Part shown: piece by piece, positions 49,401-61,743 of the stretch | How the letters are laid out: the number at the start of each line of letters is the position of its first letter | How positions within the stretch are numbered: the stretch's first letter is position 1 | Translations under genes and position numbers: made by a program | Source: JAENVT01 sp031430695 | GTDB lineage: Bacteria > Actinomycetota > Acidimicrobiia > Acidimicrobiales > Ilumatobacteraceae | Assembly: GCA_031430695.1 (NCBI GenBank) | Contig: JANPBZ010000074.1 | Location: forward strand, 13,478 to 77,477 | Length of the DNA stretch: 64,000 bases | Direction: 5' to 3' | The notes under the pieces: model-generated | What the model saw: only the letters and a program-made list of their open reading frames with translations | Told to the model about the DNA's origin: nothing | Databases searched by the model: none

Positions 49401-50804
49401 ATGAAGTCAAGGCGTCACATCGCGCGGTTGATGGCTGCGACCGTTCTCGTTGTCGGCGCAGGAGTCGTCACCACACCAGGCGGCGTGTCGCTGGTGCACG
49501 CCGCAGGGCTGGAGGGCGGTGGCGAGTTCCACCCGCTGACCCCGGTCCGGATCTACGACTCCCGCCCGATATCGCCGATCAACGAACCGTCGCCCGGCGC
49601 CAAGCCGTTGTCGGCTCCCGCCCCGGCCACATTCGACATCGGACTGTTGGGTCTCGGTGGCATTCCCGTCGAAGCGGCAAACGTGCTCGCCGTGGTCGTC
49701 AACATCACGGTCACCGAGCCTGGCGCCGTCGGCTACCTCGAGGCGTACGGCAAGGGTGCCCAACCCCCCGTACGCACCTCGATCGTCAACTTCTCGCCGA
49801 ACCAGACGGTGCCCAACTCTGCCATCGTCCGGCCTGGGCAGGATGGCAAGTTGACCATCGGGCTGTTCGGCCAGAGCGGCACCGCCCACGTGGTCGTCGA
49901 TGTCTTCGGCTGGTTCTCGACCAGCGCCTACACACAAGGCGACGGAGCACGGCTGATTCCGACGACACCGTCGCGCGTGCTCGACACCCGCGACGGCACC
50001 AATCGTTCGCCTAGTGGTCCGCTGGGACCAAAGGAATCGATGGAGCTGCGCATCCTCGGCGTCGATGGCGTCAACCCGCCGGTGACCGACGTGGTACCCA
50101 ATTCGGCGAAGGTCACCGGGGTGTTGCTCAACGTCGTCGGCCTGACCACCGAACCCGGCGGGACCAACACCTATCTGTCGGTGTTCCCTGATGCGTTGCT
50201 GCCTGGTCAGGATCCGACAACATCCAACCTCAACCTCAGCCCGAACATCATCAAAGCCAATCTGGTGTTCGTCCCCGTCGGCGCCGACGGCAAGGTGCGC
50301 CTGTTCAACAACCAGGGCTTGACCCACGTGGTCGCGGATGTTGTTGGATATCTGTTGAGTGGGGAGGATCCACTGACCCGCAAGGGCCGCGTCGTGCCGC
50401 TGTCGTCGCCATACCGCACCTTCGACACGCGCGAGTCACAGTGGGGTGGCGTGGCCCTCGGGCCAGGCCAGGCCGAGGACTGGAGTTTTTCCGCTTTTGC
50501 GGGTTCGGTGTTTATCGGTCCCGACGCCGTCGGCAACCAACTCGCCGTGATCGGCAACCTGACATCGGCTTCTGTCACCCGTCAATACGCATCGGTGCCC
50601 GTTCAGTCATTCCTCACCGCCTACCCCGCCAACGGTGGGCGGCCCCTGTCATCGAATCTCAATACGGCCGAAGGGCCGGCGATCCCCAACATGGCCATCC
50701 TCAAGTACGGAGCCGACGCCACGGTGCGGGTGTACAACCTCTTCGGGTACGCGCACTACCTGTTCGACGCATCCGCCGTCGTTCTCGACAATCTCCCCGC
50801 ATAG
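49401..50804 (+). CDS. secreted protein with three beta-repeat domains
   Basis: A 467-residue exported protein. The signal peptide is KSRRHIARLMAATVLVVGAG through VHAA. The mature part has three related units of roughly 140 residues, each opening with a Pro-Tyr/Arg-x-Asp-Thr/Ser-Arg turn (LTPVRIYDSRP, TTPSRVLDTRDG, SSPYRTFDTRES) and closing with HVVVDVFGWF, HVVADVVGYL or HYLFDASAVV. PNSAIVRPGQDGKLTIGLFG and similar strands occupy the middle. Such repeats are common in extracellular proteins of actinobacteria; binding of polysaccharide or cell-surface decoration is the usual guess. No catalytic motif seen. Confidence 0.82.
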   Translation: MKSRRHIARLMAATVLVVGAGVVTTPGGVSLVHAAGLEGGGEFHPLTPVRIYDSRPISPINEPSPGAKPLSAPAPATFDIGLLGLGGIPVEAANVLAVVVNITVTEPGAVGYLEAYGKGAQPPVRTSIVNFSPNQTVPNSAIVRPGQDGKLTIGLFGQSGTAHVVVDVFGWFSTSAYTQGDGARLIPTTPSRVLDTRDGTNRSPSGPLGPKESMELRILGVDGVNPPVTDVVPNSAKVTGVLLNVVGLTTEPGGTNTYLSVFPDALLPGQDPTTSNLNLSPNIIKANLVFVPVGADGKVRLFNNQGLTHVVADVVGYLLSGEDPLTRKGRVVPLSSPYRTFDTRESQWGGVALGPGQAEDWSFSAFAGSVFIGPDAVGNQLAVIGNLTSASVTRQYASVPVQSFLTAYPANGGRPLSSNLNTAEGPAIPNMAILKYGADATVRVYNLFGYAHYLFDASAVVLDNLPA

Positions 50805-50880
50805 ACTGTCGGCACCCCACGGGCTGATCTGAACGTTGCCAGCTGGCACCGGCCCGAATTCAACTTCGTACGTCCCTGTG

Positions 50881-50910
50881 CCAAAACTCCTGTGGCCAAA
50901 ACTCCTGTGG
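50881..50910 (+). repeat. perfect 15-bp tandem duplication in the ahcY leader
   Basis: CCAAAACTCCTGTGG occurs twice head to tail (50881-50895 and 50896-50910). The second copy runs into the Shine-Dalgarno GGAGGG of ahcY. The rest of the 118-bp gap (50805-50922) shows no recognisable riboswitch or terminator. Confidence 0.85.
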
Positions 50911-50922
50911 AGGGAACCTGTC

Positions 50923-52386
<1,464 letters not shown>

Positions 52387-52989
52387 CCTCGGCAGGTCCA
52401 ACCTGGGGATCAGGACGTGGACGAGCGGGCCGATTCCGACGACGAACGCCAGAGTGCCAACGCCGACGCGGCCACCCAGGGCAATGCCACACGCCATCAC
52501 GGCCGCCTCCAGAACGGTGCGTGTCACGCGCACGGAATAACCCCGCTCGGCGAGACCGACCATGATCCCATCGCGCGGGCCTGTGCCCAGGCCGGCGCCG
52601 ATGTACAGGCCAGACCCGACGGCGATCACCACGACGGCGCCCACCACGTAGGCGAGCCGGGGCACCAGCCGATCACTTGACGGCAGGTGGTCACCGATCA
52701 GGTTGACGACGAGCCCGATCTCGAGCGCGTTGAGAATGGTGCCGACGCCCGGTCGTTGGCGCAGTGGAATCCAGAGCAACAGCAGGAGGAACCCGACGAT
52801 CTCGATCACCCAGCCGAGCGAGAGACCAACGTGACTGGAAACGCCCTGGTGAAAGACATCCCACGGCGCCAGGCCGAGGCGGGCCGTCACGAACATACTG
52901 ATGCCAAGACCGAACAGTGCCAACCCGGCGACGCATCGAATCAAGCGTTGCGCGGGTCGATCGGGGAACAGGGTGTGCAGCACGACGCG

Positions 52990-52995
52990 ACCCTA
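52990..52995 (-). promoter_or_regulatory. -10 box TAGGGT for the YczE-like gene
   Basis: TAGGGT on the minus strand ends 6 nt before the GTG at 52983. Confidence 0.45.
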
Positions 52996-53034
52996 CCGAC
53001 GGCCGCGTCACACCCTCCTGGTATTGATTGCACC

Positions 53035-53676
53035 ATGCTGCTCTCTACACGGTTGCTCTCTGCGCGGCTGCTCTCTACGCGTTGTGCATCATGTGGCTGC
53101 CCGGGCGAAGCACTGTGCCATCGCTGCCGATTCTCGTTGGCATCGATCGGCTCCTTGCACTGCCCCGACGGGATTCGCGCCGCCTTCGCGTTCGAAGGAG
53201 TGGCCCGCGAACTGATCGTTGCGCTCAAGTTCCGCCACCGTCGCTCGGCCGCCGGCGTGCTCGCCGCGCAGATGGTTCGCCGGCTGCGGATCGCACAGGT
53301 CGATGTGGTCACCTGGGCGCCGACCAGCGCCCGTCGGGTGCGGCGGCGAGGCTACGACCAGGCCGAAGCGATCGCCCGGGCCGTCGCCCGTCACCTCGGC
53401 GTTCCCTGCGTGCGACTGTTGTACCGAACCCATGGCGCGCCGCAGACCGGCAAGTCACGCGCCGACCGCCTGGTCGGCCCGGCATTCCGCGCCCGACGTC
53501 CGCGGCGTGGTCTCTCCGTGCTGGTCGTCGACGACGTGGTCACCACGGGCGCGACGCTCCGCACGGCGGCCGCGGCCTTACGGTCGGCAGGTGTCGCGCG
53601 GGTCGAAATGGTCGCCGCCGCCAGCACCCAGCTGGGCCATCCAGCCACAGTACGAAGGTTGGCGATGGTGAGCTGA
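53035..53676 (+). CDS. comF: ComF-family phosphoribosyltransferase-like protein
   Basis: A 213-residue protein with an N-terminal zinc-ribbon-like part (CASCGCPGEALCHRCRF) and a C-terminal phosphoribosyltransferase fold with the PRPP loop VLVVDDVVTTGATLRTAA. RRVRRRGYDQAEAIARAVA is the other ComF hallmark. ComF takes part in DNA uptake in competent bacteria, but in actinobacteria its role is unknown. The first 16 residues are a threefold LLS[TA]R repeat, which makes the true N-terminus uncertain. Position between ahcY and secA repeats the order seen in mycobacteria and streptomycetes. Confidence 0.88.
   Translation: MLLSTRLLSARLLSTRCASCGCPGEALCHRCRFSLASIGSLHCPDGIRAAFAFEGVARELIVALKFRHRRSAAGVLAAQMVRRLRIAQVDVVTWAPTSARRVRRRGYDQAEAIARAVARHLGVPCVRLLYRTHGAPQTGKSRADRLVGPAFRARRPRRGLSVLVVDDVVTTGATLRTAAAALRSAGVARVEMVAAASTQLGHPATVRRLAMVS
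53038..53082 (+). repeat. three imperfect 15-bp tandem repeats at the comF start
   Basis: CTGCTCTCTACACGG, TTGCTCTCTGCGCGG and CTGCTCTCTACGCGT follow one another without gaps and encode LLSTR, LLSAR, LLSTR. Differences between copies are 2-3 bases. Confidence 0.85.
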
Positions 53677-53729
53677 ACCACGGCCGATGCCAAGGTCAGC
53701 GCCGGCCACCCACCCGGAGATAGGGCCGG

Positions 53730-53735
53730 TAGGCT
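53730..53735 (+). promoter_or_regulatory. -10 box TAGGCT for secA
   Basis: TAGGCT ends 10 nt before the ATG at 53746, in a 69-bp gap after comF. No Shine-Dalgarno is seen. Confidence 0.5.
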
Positions 53736-53745
53736 GTGCACCCGC

Positions 53746-56537
<2,792 letters not shown>

Positions 56538-56549
56538 TCCTTCCGCCCT

Positions 56550-57650
56550 ATGCGTGATTATTCCGATGATCTGAAAGAACTGCGCCGCCGCCTCGGCGAG
56601 GCTCATGGCTACCTCAAGATCGACTCCAACCGGGCCCGGCTGGTCGAGCTCGAGCACGAGGTTGGCCGTCCCGACCTGTGGGATGACCAGGACGAGGCGA
56701 AGAGGATCAACACCGAGTACGCCAACGTCAAGACCGACATCGATCAGTTTGATCGGCTCTCCGGCGAACTCGAAGACACCGAGGTGCTGCACGAGTTGGC
56801 ACGTGAGGTCGACGACGCTTCACAGGAGCCCGAGCTCGACGCAGCGGTTGCCGCGATCACCAAGCAACTCGACCAACTCGACCTGCGCAGCTTGTTCACC
56901 GGCGAGCACGACGAGGCAGACTGCATCGTGCAGATCAATGCCAAAGACGGCGGTGTCGATGCACAGGACTGGGCCGAGATCCTGCTCCGTATGTATGGCC
57001 GTTGGGCTGAGCGTCGTGGCTTCAACTTCGAGCTCGACGGAATCAGCGAAGGCGCCGAAGCCGGGATCATGTCAGCCGAGTTCACCTTGACGGGGCGGTA
57101 CTCATACGGATTGATGACATCCGAACGGGGCACGCACCGATTGGTACGGATCAGCCCCTTCGACAATCAGGGTCGCCGGCAGACCAGCTTTGCCAATGTT
57201 CAGGTGTGGCCGGTGATGGACGAGCTCGATCTCGAGGTCAACGAGTCCGAGATCCGCATGGAGGTGTTCCGAGCGAGTGGTGCCGGCGGGCAGCACGTCA
57301 ACAAGACGTCATCGGCAGTTCGCCTGATTCACGAGCCGACAGGGTTGGTGGCCTCATCGCAGGAAGAGCGAAGCCAGCTGCAGAACCGCGAGAAGGCGAT
57401 GCGCCGGCTGAAGACGATGATCGCTGCCAAGATCGAAGAAGAGCGCGAGGCCGAGCTCGACAGCATCGCTGGCCAACAGGCGCAGGTCGGCTGGGGCAGC
57501 CAGATCCGTTCGTATGTCGTGCAGCCCTATCAGATGGTGAAAGACCTGCGTACCGACGTCGAATCGGGCAATGTCACCGCCGTGCTCGACGGCGATCTCG
57601 ACGAGTTCATGGAGGGCTACCTGCGGTGGCGACGACGAGAAGCTCAATGA
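56550..57650 (+). CDS. prfB: peptide chain release factor 2
   Basis: A 366-residue class I release factor that ends translation at UGA and UAA. It has the RF2 tripeptide SPF in VRISPFDNQGRRQTSF and the catalytic GGQ in FRASGAGGQHVNKTSS. The domain order (helical N-terminus, tRNA-like core, GGQ domain, C-terminal KMIAAKIEEER-type helix) is complete. Unlike E. coli prfB there is no in-frame UGA near codon 26 and no programmed +1 shift; the reading frame is continuous. It starts 12 bp after secA and precedes ftsE, the usual actinobacterial order. Confidence 0.96.
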   Translation: MRDYSDDLKELRRRLGEAHGYLKIDSNRARLVELEHEVGRPDLWDDQDEAKRINTEYANVKTDIDQFDRLSGELEDTEVLHELAREVDDASQEPELDAAVAAITKQLDQLDLRSLFTGEHDEADCIVQINAKDGGVDAQDWAEILLRMYGRWAERRGFNFELDGISEGAEAGIMSAEFTLTGRYSYGLMTSERGTHRLVRISPFDNQGRRQTSFANVQVWPVMDELDLEVNESEIRMEVFRASGAGGQHVNKTSSAVRLIHEPTGLVASSQEERSQLQNREKAMRRLKTMIAAKIEEEREAELDSIAGQQAQVGWGSQIRSYVVQPYQMVKDLRTDVESGNVTAVLDGDLDEFMEGYLRWRRREAQ

Positions 57651-57717
57651 GCGCGTTAGTGTTCCCCGAGCTCCGGGCGGAGTGGCGGTTGCAGCAACGA
57701 CGCGTGGAGAAACGCCC

Positions 57718-58395
57718 ATGATCCGACTCGAGAACGTCACAAAGAGTTATTCGACCGAGGTCGTCGCGCTCCGTGACGCCAGTTTCGACGTCGCCAAGGC
57801 CGAGTTCGTGTTCCTGGTCGGCCCGTCGGGTTCGGGCAAGAGCACGTTGCTGCGGATGATGAACCGGCAAGAGCGCCCCGAGAAAGGCGCGGTGTGGGTC
57901 GCCGGTCGCAACATCAACGAGATGTCCGACAGCAAAGTGCCACACCTGCGCCGTAACATCGGCAACATCTTCCAGGACTACAAGCTCCTGCCAAATCGCA
58001 CGGTGCACGAGAACGTCGCTTTTGCCCTCGAGGTGATCGGGCGACCCAAGCACGTGATCCGTCAGCAGGTGCCTGCCGTGCTCGACCTCGTCGGTCTGTC
58101 GGGGAAGCAGGAGCGCTTCCCGCACCAACTCAGTGGTGGCGAGCAACAACGTGTGTCGATTGCTCGAGCCTTCGTCAATCGTCCGTTGATCCTGCTCGCC
58201 GACGAGCCCACCGGAAACCTCGATCCAGCAACCGGCGAGGGCATCATGCGCTTGCTCGACCGCATCAACAAGACTGGCACGACTGTGGTGATGGCTACCC
58301 ACGACCAGCGGATCGTCAACATGATGCGCAAACGCGTGATCCAACTCGATCGCGGCATCATTGTCCGCGACCAGGCCAGGGGTGTGTACGAATGA
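57718..58395 (+). CDS. ftsE: cell-division ABC transporter ATPase FtsE
   Basis: A 225-residue ABC ATPase that, with FtsX, controls peptidoglycan hydrolases at the division site. Walker A is FLVGPSGSGKSTLL near residue 36, the signature HQLSGGEQQRVSIARAF, Walker B LILLADEPTGNLDP, and the H-loop VVMATHDQRIV. NIFQDYKLLPNRTVHENVAF is the Q-loop region typical of FtsE. The ATG at 57718 has a GGAGA Shine-Dalgarno 7 nt upstream; earlier in-frame starts would add an unrelated Pro/Arg-rich stretch. A 67-bp gap separates it from prfB. The stop overlaps the ftsX ATG. Confidence 0.96.
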   Translation: MIRLENVTKSYSTEVVALRDASFDVAKAEFVFLVGPSGSGKSTLLRMMNRQERPEKGAVWVAGRNINEMSDSKVPHLRRNIGNIFQDYKLLPNRTVHENVAFALEVIGRPKHVIRQQVPAVLDLVGLSGKQERFPHQLSGGEQQRVSIARAFVNRPLILLADEPTGNLDPATGEGIMRLLDRINKTGTTVVMATHDQRIVNMMRKRVIQLDRGIIVRDQARGVYE

Positions 58396-59294
58396 TCTCT
58401 CGTCTCCGCTACACGTTGCGCGAGATGTGGGCCAGCCTCACTCGCAACCTCACGCTCACGGTCGCCGCCGTGATCACCTCGACGGTGTCGTTGTTCCTGT
58501 TCGGAATGACGCTGCTGATCCAGCAGGCGTTCGACAATCAGCTCAGCCAATGGACCGGCGGTGTGCAGATGATCGTCTACGTCAAGAATGGTGCGGAAGA
58601 CGAAGCCATCGCGACGATCCAAGAGGCGCTCGAGAGCCGTCCGGAGATCATCAAGAATGTCGAGTACTGCTCGATCACGTGTTCACTCGACCAGGCCAAG
58701 AAGCTGTTTGCCGCCGATCCCGAATCGCTGAGGTTCCTCTCCGAGGAGAACATTCCGTCGTACTTCAGCGTCGAGCCTGTCGACAAGCAGAGCATTCAGC
58801 AGTTGTTGAGCATCCGCCAGTCATTCGTCGCGCTCCCTGGCGTGCTTCGAGCCGACTTTCCATCCGATCAGATCACGGTGTTGGGCAAGCTCAAGTCGTT
58901 CTTCGGAGTGCGAACGTACGTGATGTCGGGCGTGTTGCTGTTTGCCTCGGTCCTGTTGATCTGGAACACCATCCGCACGGCGATGTTCGCCCGTCGCCGC
59001 GAGATCGAGGTGATGAAGTTGGTTGGCGCGACGAACTGGTTCATCCGACTCCCGTTCATGCTCGAGGGCCTGCTGCAAGGCCTGGCCGGCGCGGCGCTTG
59101 GCAGTGGGTTGTTGCTGCTGGGCAACGCCGACTGGACATCCGGTGTGCGCAAGTTCCCATCGACCGCTGGTCTTGGTGGGTTCGTCGTCACCGACGGTTA
59201 TCCGATCAAGGTCGTGGTCGTCATGGTACTGCTCGGCGCGTTCGTGGGCGCGGTGGGTTCCGCCACAGCCGCCAGTCGCTTCTTGGACGTATAA
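58392..59294 (+). CDS. ftsX: cell-division protein FtsX
   Basis: A 300-residue membrane partner of FtsE. It has a cytosolic start (SRLRYTLREMWASLTRNL), helix 1 at about 22-47, an extracellular domain of about 130 residues with a conserved front half (VYVKNGAEDEAIATIQEAL), then three helices at about 177-197, 222-247 and 275-295. VMKLVGATNWFIRLPFMLEG is the FtsX-family coupling region. A pair of cysteines (YCSITC) sits in the extracellular domain. The usual downstream smpB gene is absent; a crotonase follows. Confidence 0.95.
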   Translation: MISRLRYTLREMWASLTRNLTLTVAAVITSTVSLFLFGMTLLIQQAFDNQLSQWTGGVQMIVYVKNGAEDEAIATIQEALESRPEIIKNVEYCSITCSLDQAKKLFAADPESLRFLSEENIPSYFSVEPVDKQSIQQLLSIRQSFVALPGVLRADFPSDQITVLGKLKSFFGVRTYVMSGVLLFASVLLIWNTIRTAMFARRREIEVMKLVGATNWFIRLPFMLEGLLQGLAGAALGSGLLLLGNADWTSGVRKFPSTAGLGGFVVTDGYPIKVVVVMVLLGAFVGAVGSATAASRFLDV

Positions 59295-59300
59295 CACGGG

Positions 59301-59306
59301 TAGGTT
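59301..59306 (+). promoter_or_regulatory. -10 box TAGGTT for the crotonase gene
   Basis: TAGGTT ends 6 nt before the ATG at 59313 in the 18-bp gap after ftsX, so the gene may be transcribed apart from ftsEX. Confidence 0.45.
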
Positions 59307-59312
59307 CCGCGG

Positions 59313-60173
59313 ATGGACTACACCCAGATCCTCTACGACGTCGACGAGCACATCGCCACCATCACGCTGGACCGCCCTGATCAGCTCAACGCTTTCACCA
59401 ACAAGATGGTGCGCGAGCTGATCGATGCCTTCGACCGCATCGATGCCGACGACGACGTGCGTGTCGTGCTCGTGACCGGAGCCGGGCGGGGCTTCTGCGC
59501 CGGCGCAGATCTATCCGCAGGGGGAGCGACGTTCGAAAAGGGTGGAAGCGACGAGCAGACCGCGGCGGGGGTGCCACGAGATGGTGGCGGGATGGTGTCG
59601 CTGCGGATCTTCGAATGCAACAAGCCGGTGATCGCAGCGATCAACGGGCCTGCTGTTGGTGTGGGTATCACGATGACCTTGCCCATGGACATTCGACTGG
59701 TCAGCAGCAACGCCAAGATCGGGTTCGTCTTTGCTCGTCGCGGCATCGTGCCGGAGGCCTGTTCGTCGTGGTTTCTGCCGCGCCTCGTTGGTATCAGCCA
59801 GGCCATGGAGTGGTGCTGTAGCGGCCGTGTGTTCGCCCCCGACGAGGCGTTGGCGGGAGGTCTCGTGCGCAGCATCCACGAACCAGCGGACCTCCTACCG
59901 GCAGCGAGGTCGATTGCCGCCGAGATCGTCGACAACACATCGCCGGTCAGCATCGCCCTGACACGGCGCATGTTGTGGGGAATGCTCGGCGCGGACCATC
60001 CGATGGAGGCGCATCGTGTTGACTCGCGGGCCATCCTGTCGCGAGGGCGCAGCGCCGACGCTCGCGAGGGCGTCGAGAGCTTCCTGGCCAAGCGTCCCGC
60101 GGTGTTCACCGACCGGGTCAGCGACGGCCTGCCCGACGTGTTTCCAGAGCCGCTCACGCGAAAGTTCTCGTAA
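59313..60173 (+). CDS. enoyl-CoA hydratase/isomerase family protein
   Basis: A 286-residue crotonase-fold enzyme acting on acyl-CoA esters, cytosolic. The oxyanion-hole segments are GRGFCAGADLSAGGATF near residue 57 and AAINGPAVGVGITMTLPMDI near residue 109. The catalytic Glu of hydratases is present in RRGIVPEACSSWFLPRLVG. The insertion after the first segment (GGATFEKGGSDEQTAAGVPR) lengthens the active-site loop. Likely a beta-oxidation-type hydratase; exact substrate unknown. It follows ftsX in the place where smpB is usual in actinobacteria. Confidence 0.9.
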   Translation: MDYTQILYDVDEHIATITLDRPDQLNAFTNKMVRELIDAFDRIDADDDVRVVLVTGAGRGFCAGADLSAGGATFEKGGSDEQTAAGVPRDGGGMVSLRIFECNKPVIAAINGPAVGVGITMTLPMDIRLVSSNAKIGFVFARRGIVPEACSSWFLPRLVGISQAMEWCCSGRVFAPDEALAGGLVRSIHEPADLLPAARSIAAEIVDNTSPVSIALTRRMLWGMLGADHPMEAHRVDSRAILSRGRSADAREGVESFLAKRPAVFTDRVSDGLPDVFPEPLTRKFS

Positions 60174-60280
60174 AGCCGACCGCTCTGTGTGCCGATGTGA
60201 CAAGTGCGACGGTACGCAAACGGGACCACACCGACTCGTATCCGTTGTGACGGGCAACTCGGACAAGGCCGGGGACAAAC

Positions 60281-60475
60281 ATGAACACAACAGCGATTCG
60301 GCTTCGTGGCGGTGACGTGATAGAGCTCGAGATTGATGGCGACATCGTTTCGGCACTGGTACTGCTCGCCAACAGTGAGACAGTGATCTTCGATCTCTGC
60401 GACGGCAACATGCCGTGCGTGGCACGGCAGGAAGACCTCGCTCACGTGCGCGTCTTCGACGGGCTTGCTGCCTGA
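60281..60475 (+). CDS. small acidic protein, 64 residues, unknown
   Basis: A short open frame with sound codon use and an acidic, beta-prone product (LRGGDVIELEIDGDIVSALV, then FDLCDGNMPCVARQEDLAHV). Two cysteines, no signal or membrane segment. A purine-rich stretch (AAGGCCGGGGACAA) precedes the ATG at about the right spacing. It sits between the crotonase and the haemoglobin, each of which has its own -10 box. I do not recognise the family. The 107-bp gap before it (60174-60280) shows no other feature. Confidence 0.55.
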   Translation: MNTTAIRLRGGDVIELEIDGDIVSALVLLANSETVIFDLCDGNMPCVARQEDLAHVRVFDGLAA

Positions 60476-60482
60476 CCACCGA

Positions 60483-60488
60483 TAGCCT
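60483..60488 (+). promoter_or_regulatory. -10 box TAGCCT for the truncated haemoglobin gene
   Basis: TAGCCT ends 9 nt before the ATG at 60498, in a 22-bp gap. Confidence 0.55.
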
Positions 60489-60497
60489 CGGCGGTCG

Positions 60498-60932
60498 ATG
60501 ACCGACCCAACCGAAGGCATGTCGAACCTGTATGACGTAGTCGGCGGCATGCCGTTTTTCGAGCAGTTGGTCGACACGTTCTACACAGGGGTGGCGAGCG
60601 ACGACATCCTGTTGCCGCTCTACCCCGAGGCGCCGGACCTGCGCGGCGCTCGCCACCGCCTGACCCTGTTCCTCGCCCAGTACTGGGGTGGTCCGACGAC
60701 GTACAACGACGAGCGAGGTCACCCGCGGTTGCGGATGCGGCACATGCCCTTCACGATCGGGCCGGTGCAACGCGATCGATGGCTGGTTCACATGGGAGAT
60801 GCCGTGGCGCGATGCGCCCCGACGCCTGCAATCGCCGAGCGCCTGATGGGCTACTTCGCGCCCACCGCCGAGCAGATGCGTAACGACACCGGGTTGCCGA
60901 TTTCGTCACCCAATCAACCGCGCAGGGCATAG
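60498..60932 (+). CDS. glbO: group II truncated haemoglobin (trHbO)
   Basis: A 144-residue globin. Marks of group II are LYDVVGGMPFFEQLVDTFY with the B10 Tyr, YWGGPTTYNDERGHPRLRMR, the proximal His in RHMPFTIGP, and the G8 Trp in RDRWLVHMGD. Such proteins bind oxygen with high affinity and are linked to oxygen delivery, peroxide or nitric-oxide handling in actinobacteria such as Mycobacterium GlbO. The first seven residues are an extension. The 3' end overlaps the convergent RNA methyltransferase gene by 19 bp. Leaderless pattern. Confidence 0.93.
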   Translation: MTDPTEGMSNLYDVVGGMPFFEQLVDTFYTGVASDDILLPLYPEAPDLRGARHRLTLFLAQYWGGPTTYNDERGHPRLRMRHMPFTIGPVQRDRWLVHMGDAVARCAPTPAIAERLMGYFAPTAEQMRNDTGLPISSPNQPRRA

Positions 60933-61708
60933 CAGGCGATAGCGGTCGCCGCTGCCGCATTCAACGAGTCGATTCCATTCGTCATGGGAATACGGACACG
61001 GGAGGTGCTTGCGGCGAGTGACTCGGCCGATAGTCCAAGGCGCTCGGATCCGATCACAACAGCCATCTTGGCGGTGATCTCGATCGCGCCGATGTCGACG
61101 GCATCTGCCGCCGGTGTCAACGCGCAGACGGCAAATCCACATTCCTGCAGGTGTCGTAGCTCGTCGGGCACATGCGTCGTGCGCGCCGCCGGGAAGGCGA
61201 TGGCTTGCCCCATCGACACTCGCAACGACCTGCGTGACAGCGGGTCGGCACTGGTCGAATCGAAGATCATCCCGTCCCACCCGAGTGCCACGGCGTTGCG
61301 CACGATCGAGCCGACATTGATCGGGTTGTCGACCGCCTCGACCACGAGCAGTCGTGTCGCCAGCAGGGAGAGTTGCGCCGGTGTCGGGCGCGGTGGTCGG
61401 GCAAAGAGGGCGACGATTCCCTGCGGCACGCCCAGCTGCGTGACCATCGCCCGCACGGGATCGCCACCGGCATACACCGGAATGCCGTCCGGAATTCGTG
61501 CCGTGACAGCGGGAGGTTTGGCGGCATCGACCAGTACGGCGACGGCCGTGCATCCCGCATCGAGGGCGCGCTCGACGACGAGGTCGCCTTCGGCCATGAA
61601 CAACCCGCCGCCATCGCCATTGCGTCGTTGGCGCCGATTGGTCAGACCGCGTTCGTTGCGCCGGAAGCCGGCCAGCCTTGGGTCGTCGGCGTCATCGATC
61701 AGGATCAC
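60914..61708 (-). CDS. SpoU/TrmH-family RNA 2'-O-methyltransferase
   Basis: A 264-residue SPOUT-class methyltransferase that would put a 2'-O-methyl group on rRNA or tRNA. The three knot motifs are present: NPINVGSIVRNAVALGWDG (motif 1), MAVVIGSERLGLSAE (motif 2) and VRIPMTNGIDSLNAAAAT (motif 3). The N-terminal substrate-binding part has FMAEGDLVVERAL. The GTG at 61708 is the first start after the upstream menB stop; it lies in the first unit of a 21-bp tandem duplication. Target nucleotide unknown. Confidence 0.9.
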   Translation of the reverse strand: MILIDDADDPRLAGFRRNERGLTNRRQRRNGDGGGLFMAEGDLVVERALDAGCTAVAVLVDAAKPPAVTARIPDGIPVYAGGDPVRAMVTQLGVPQGIVALFARPPRPTPAQLSLLATRLLVVEAVDNPINVGSIVRNAVALGWDGMIFDSTSADPLSRRSLRVSMGQAIAFPAARTTHVPDELRHLQECGFAVCALTPAADAVDIGAIEITAKMAVVIGSERLGLSAESLAASTSRVRIPMTNGIDSLNAAAATAIACYALRG

Positions 61709-61743
61709 GTCAGTAGTGCCACAAAACACGTCAGTAGTGCCAC
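61706..61743. repeat. 21-bp tandem duplication across the menB stop
   Basis: CACGTCAGTAGTGCCAC occurs at 61706-61722 and again at 61727-61743 with a 4-bp AAAA between, a 21-bp period. On the coding strand each copy reads Trp-His-Tyr-stop, so the last three codons and stop of menB are doubled, with the second copy supplying the GTG start of the SpoU gene. Confidence 0.9.

Noticed and set aside
50805..50922. Possible S-adenosylhomocysteine riboswitch before ahcY
   Set aside because: The leader is short and shows none of the conserved core or pairing of the SAH class. It mainly holds a 15-bp tandem repeat and a Shine-Dalgarno.
56550..56650. Programmed +1 frameshift in prfB
   Set aside because: No early in-frame UGA or slippery CUU-UGA is present. 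The frame is continuous from the ATG to the stop.
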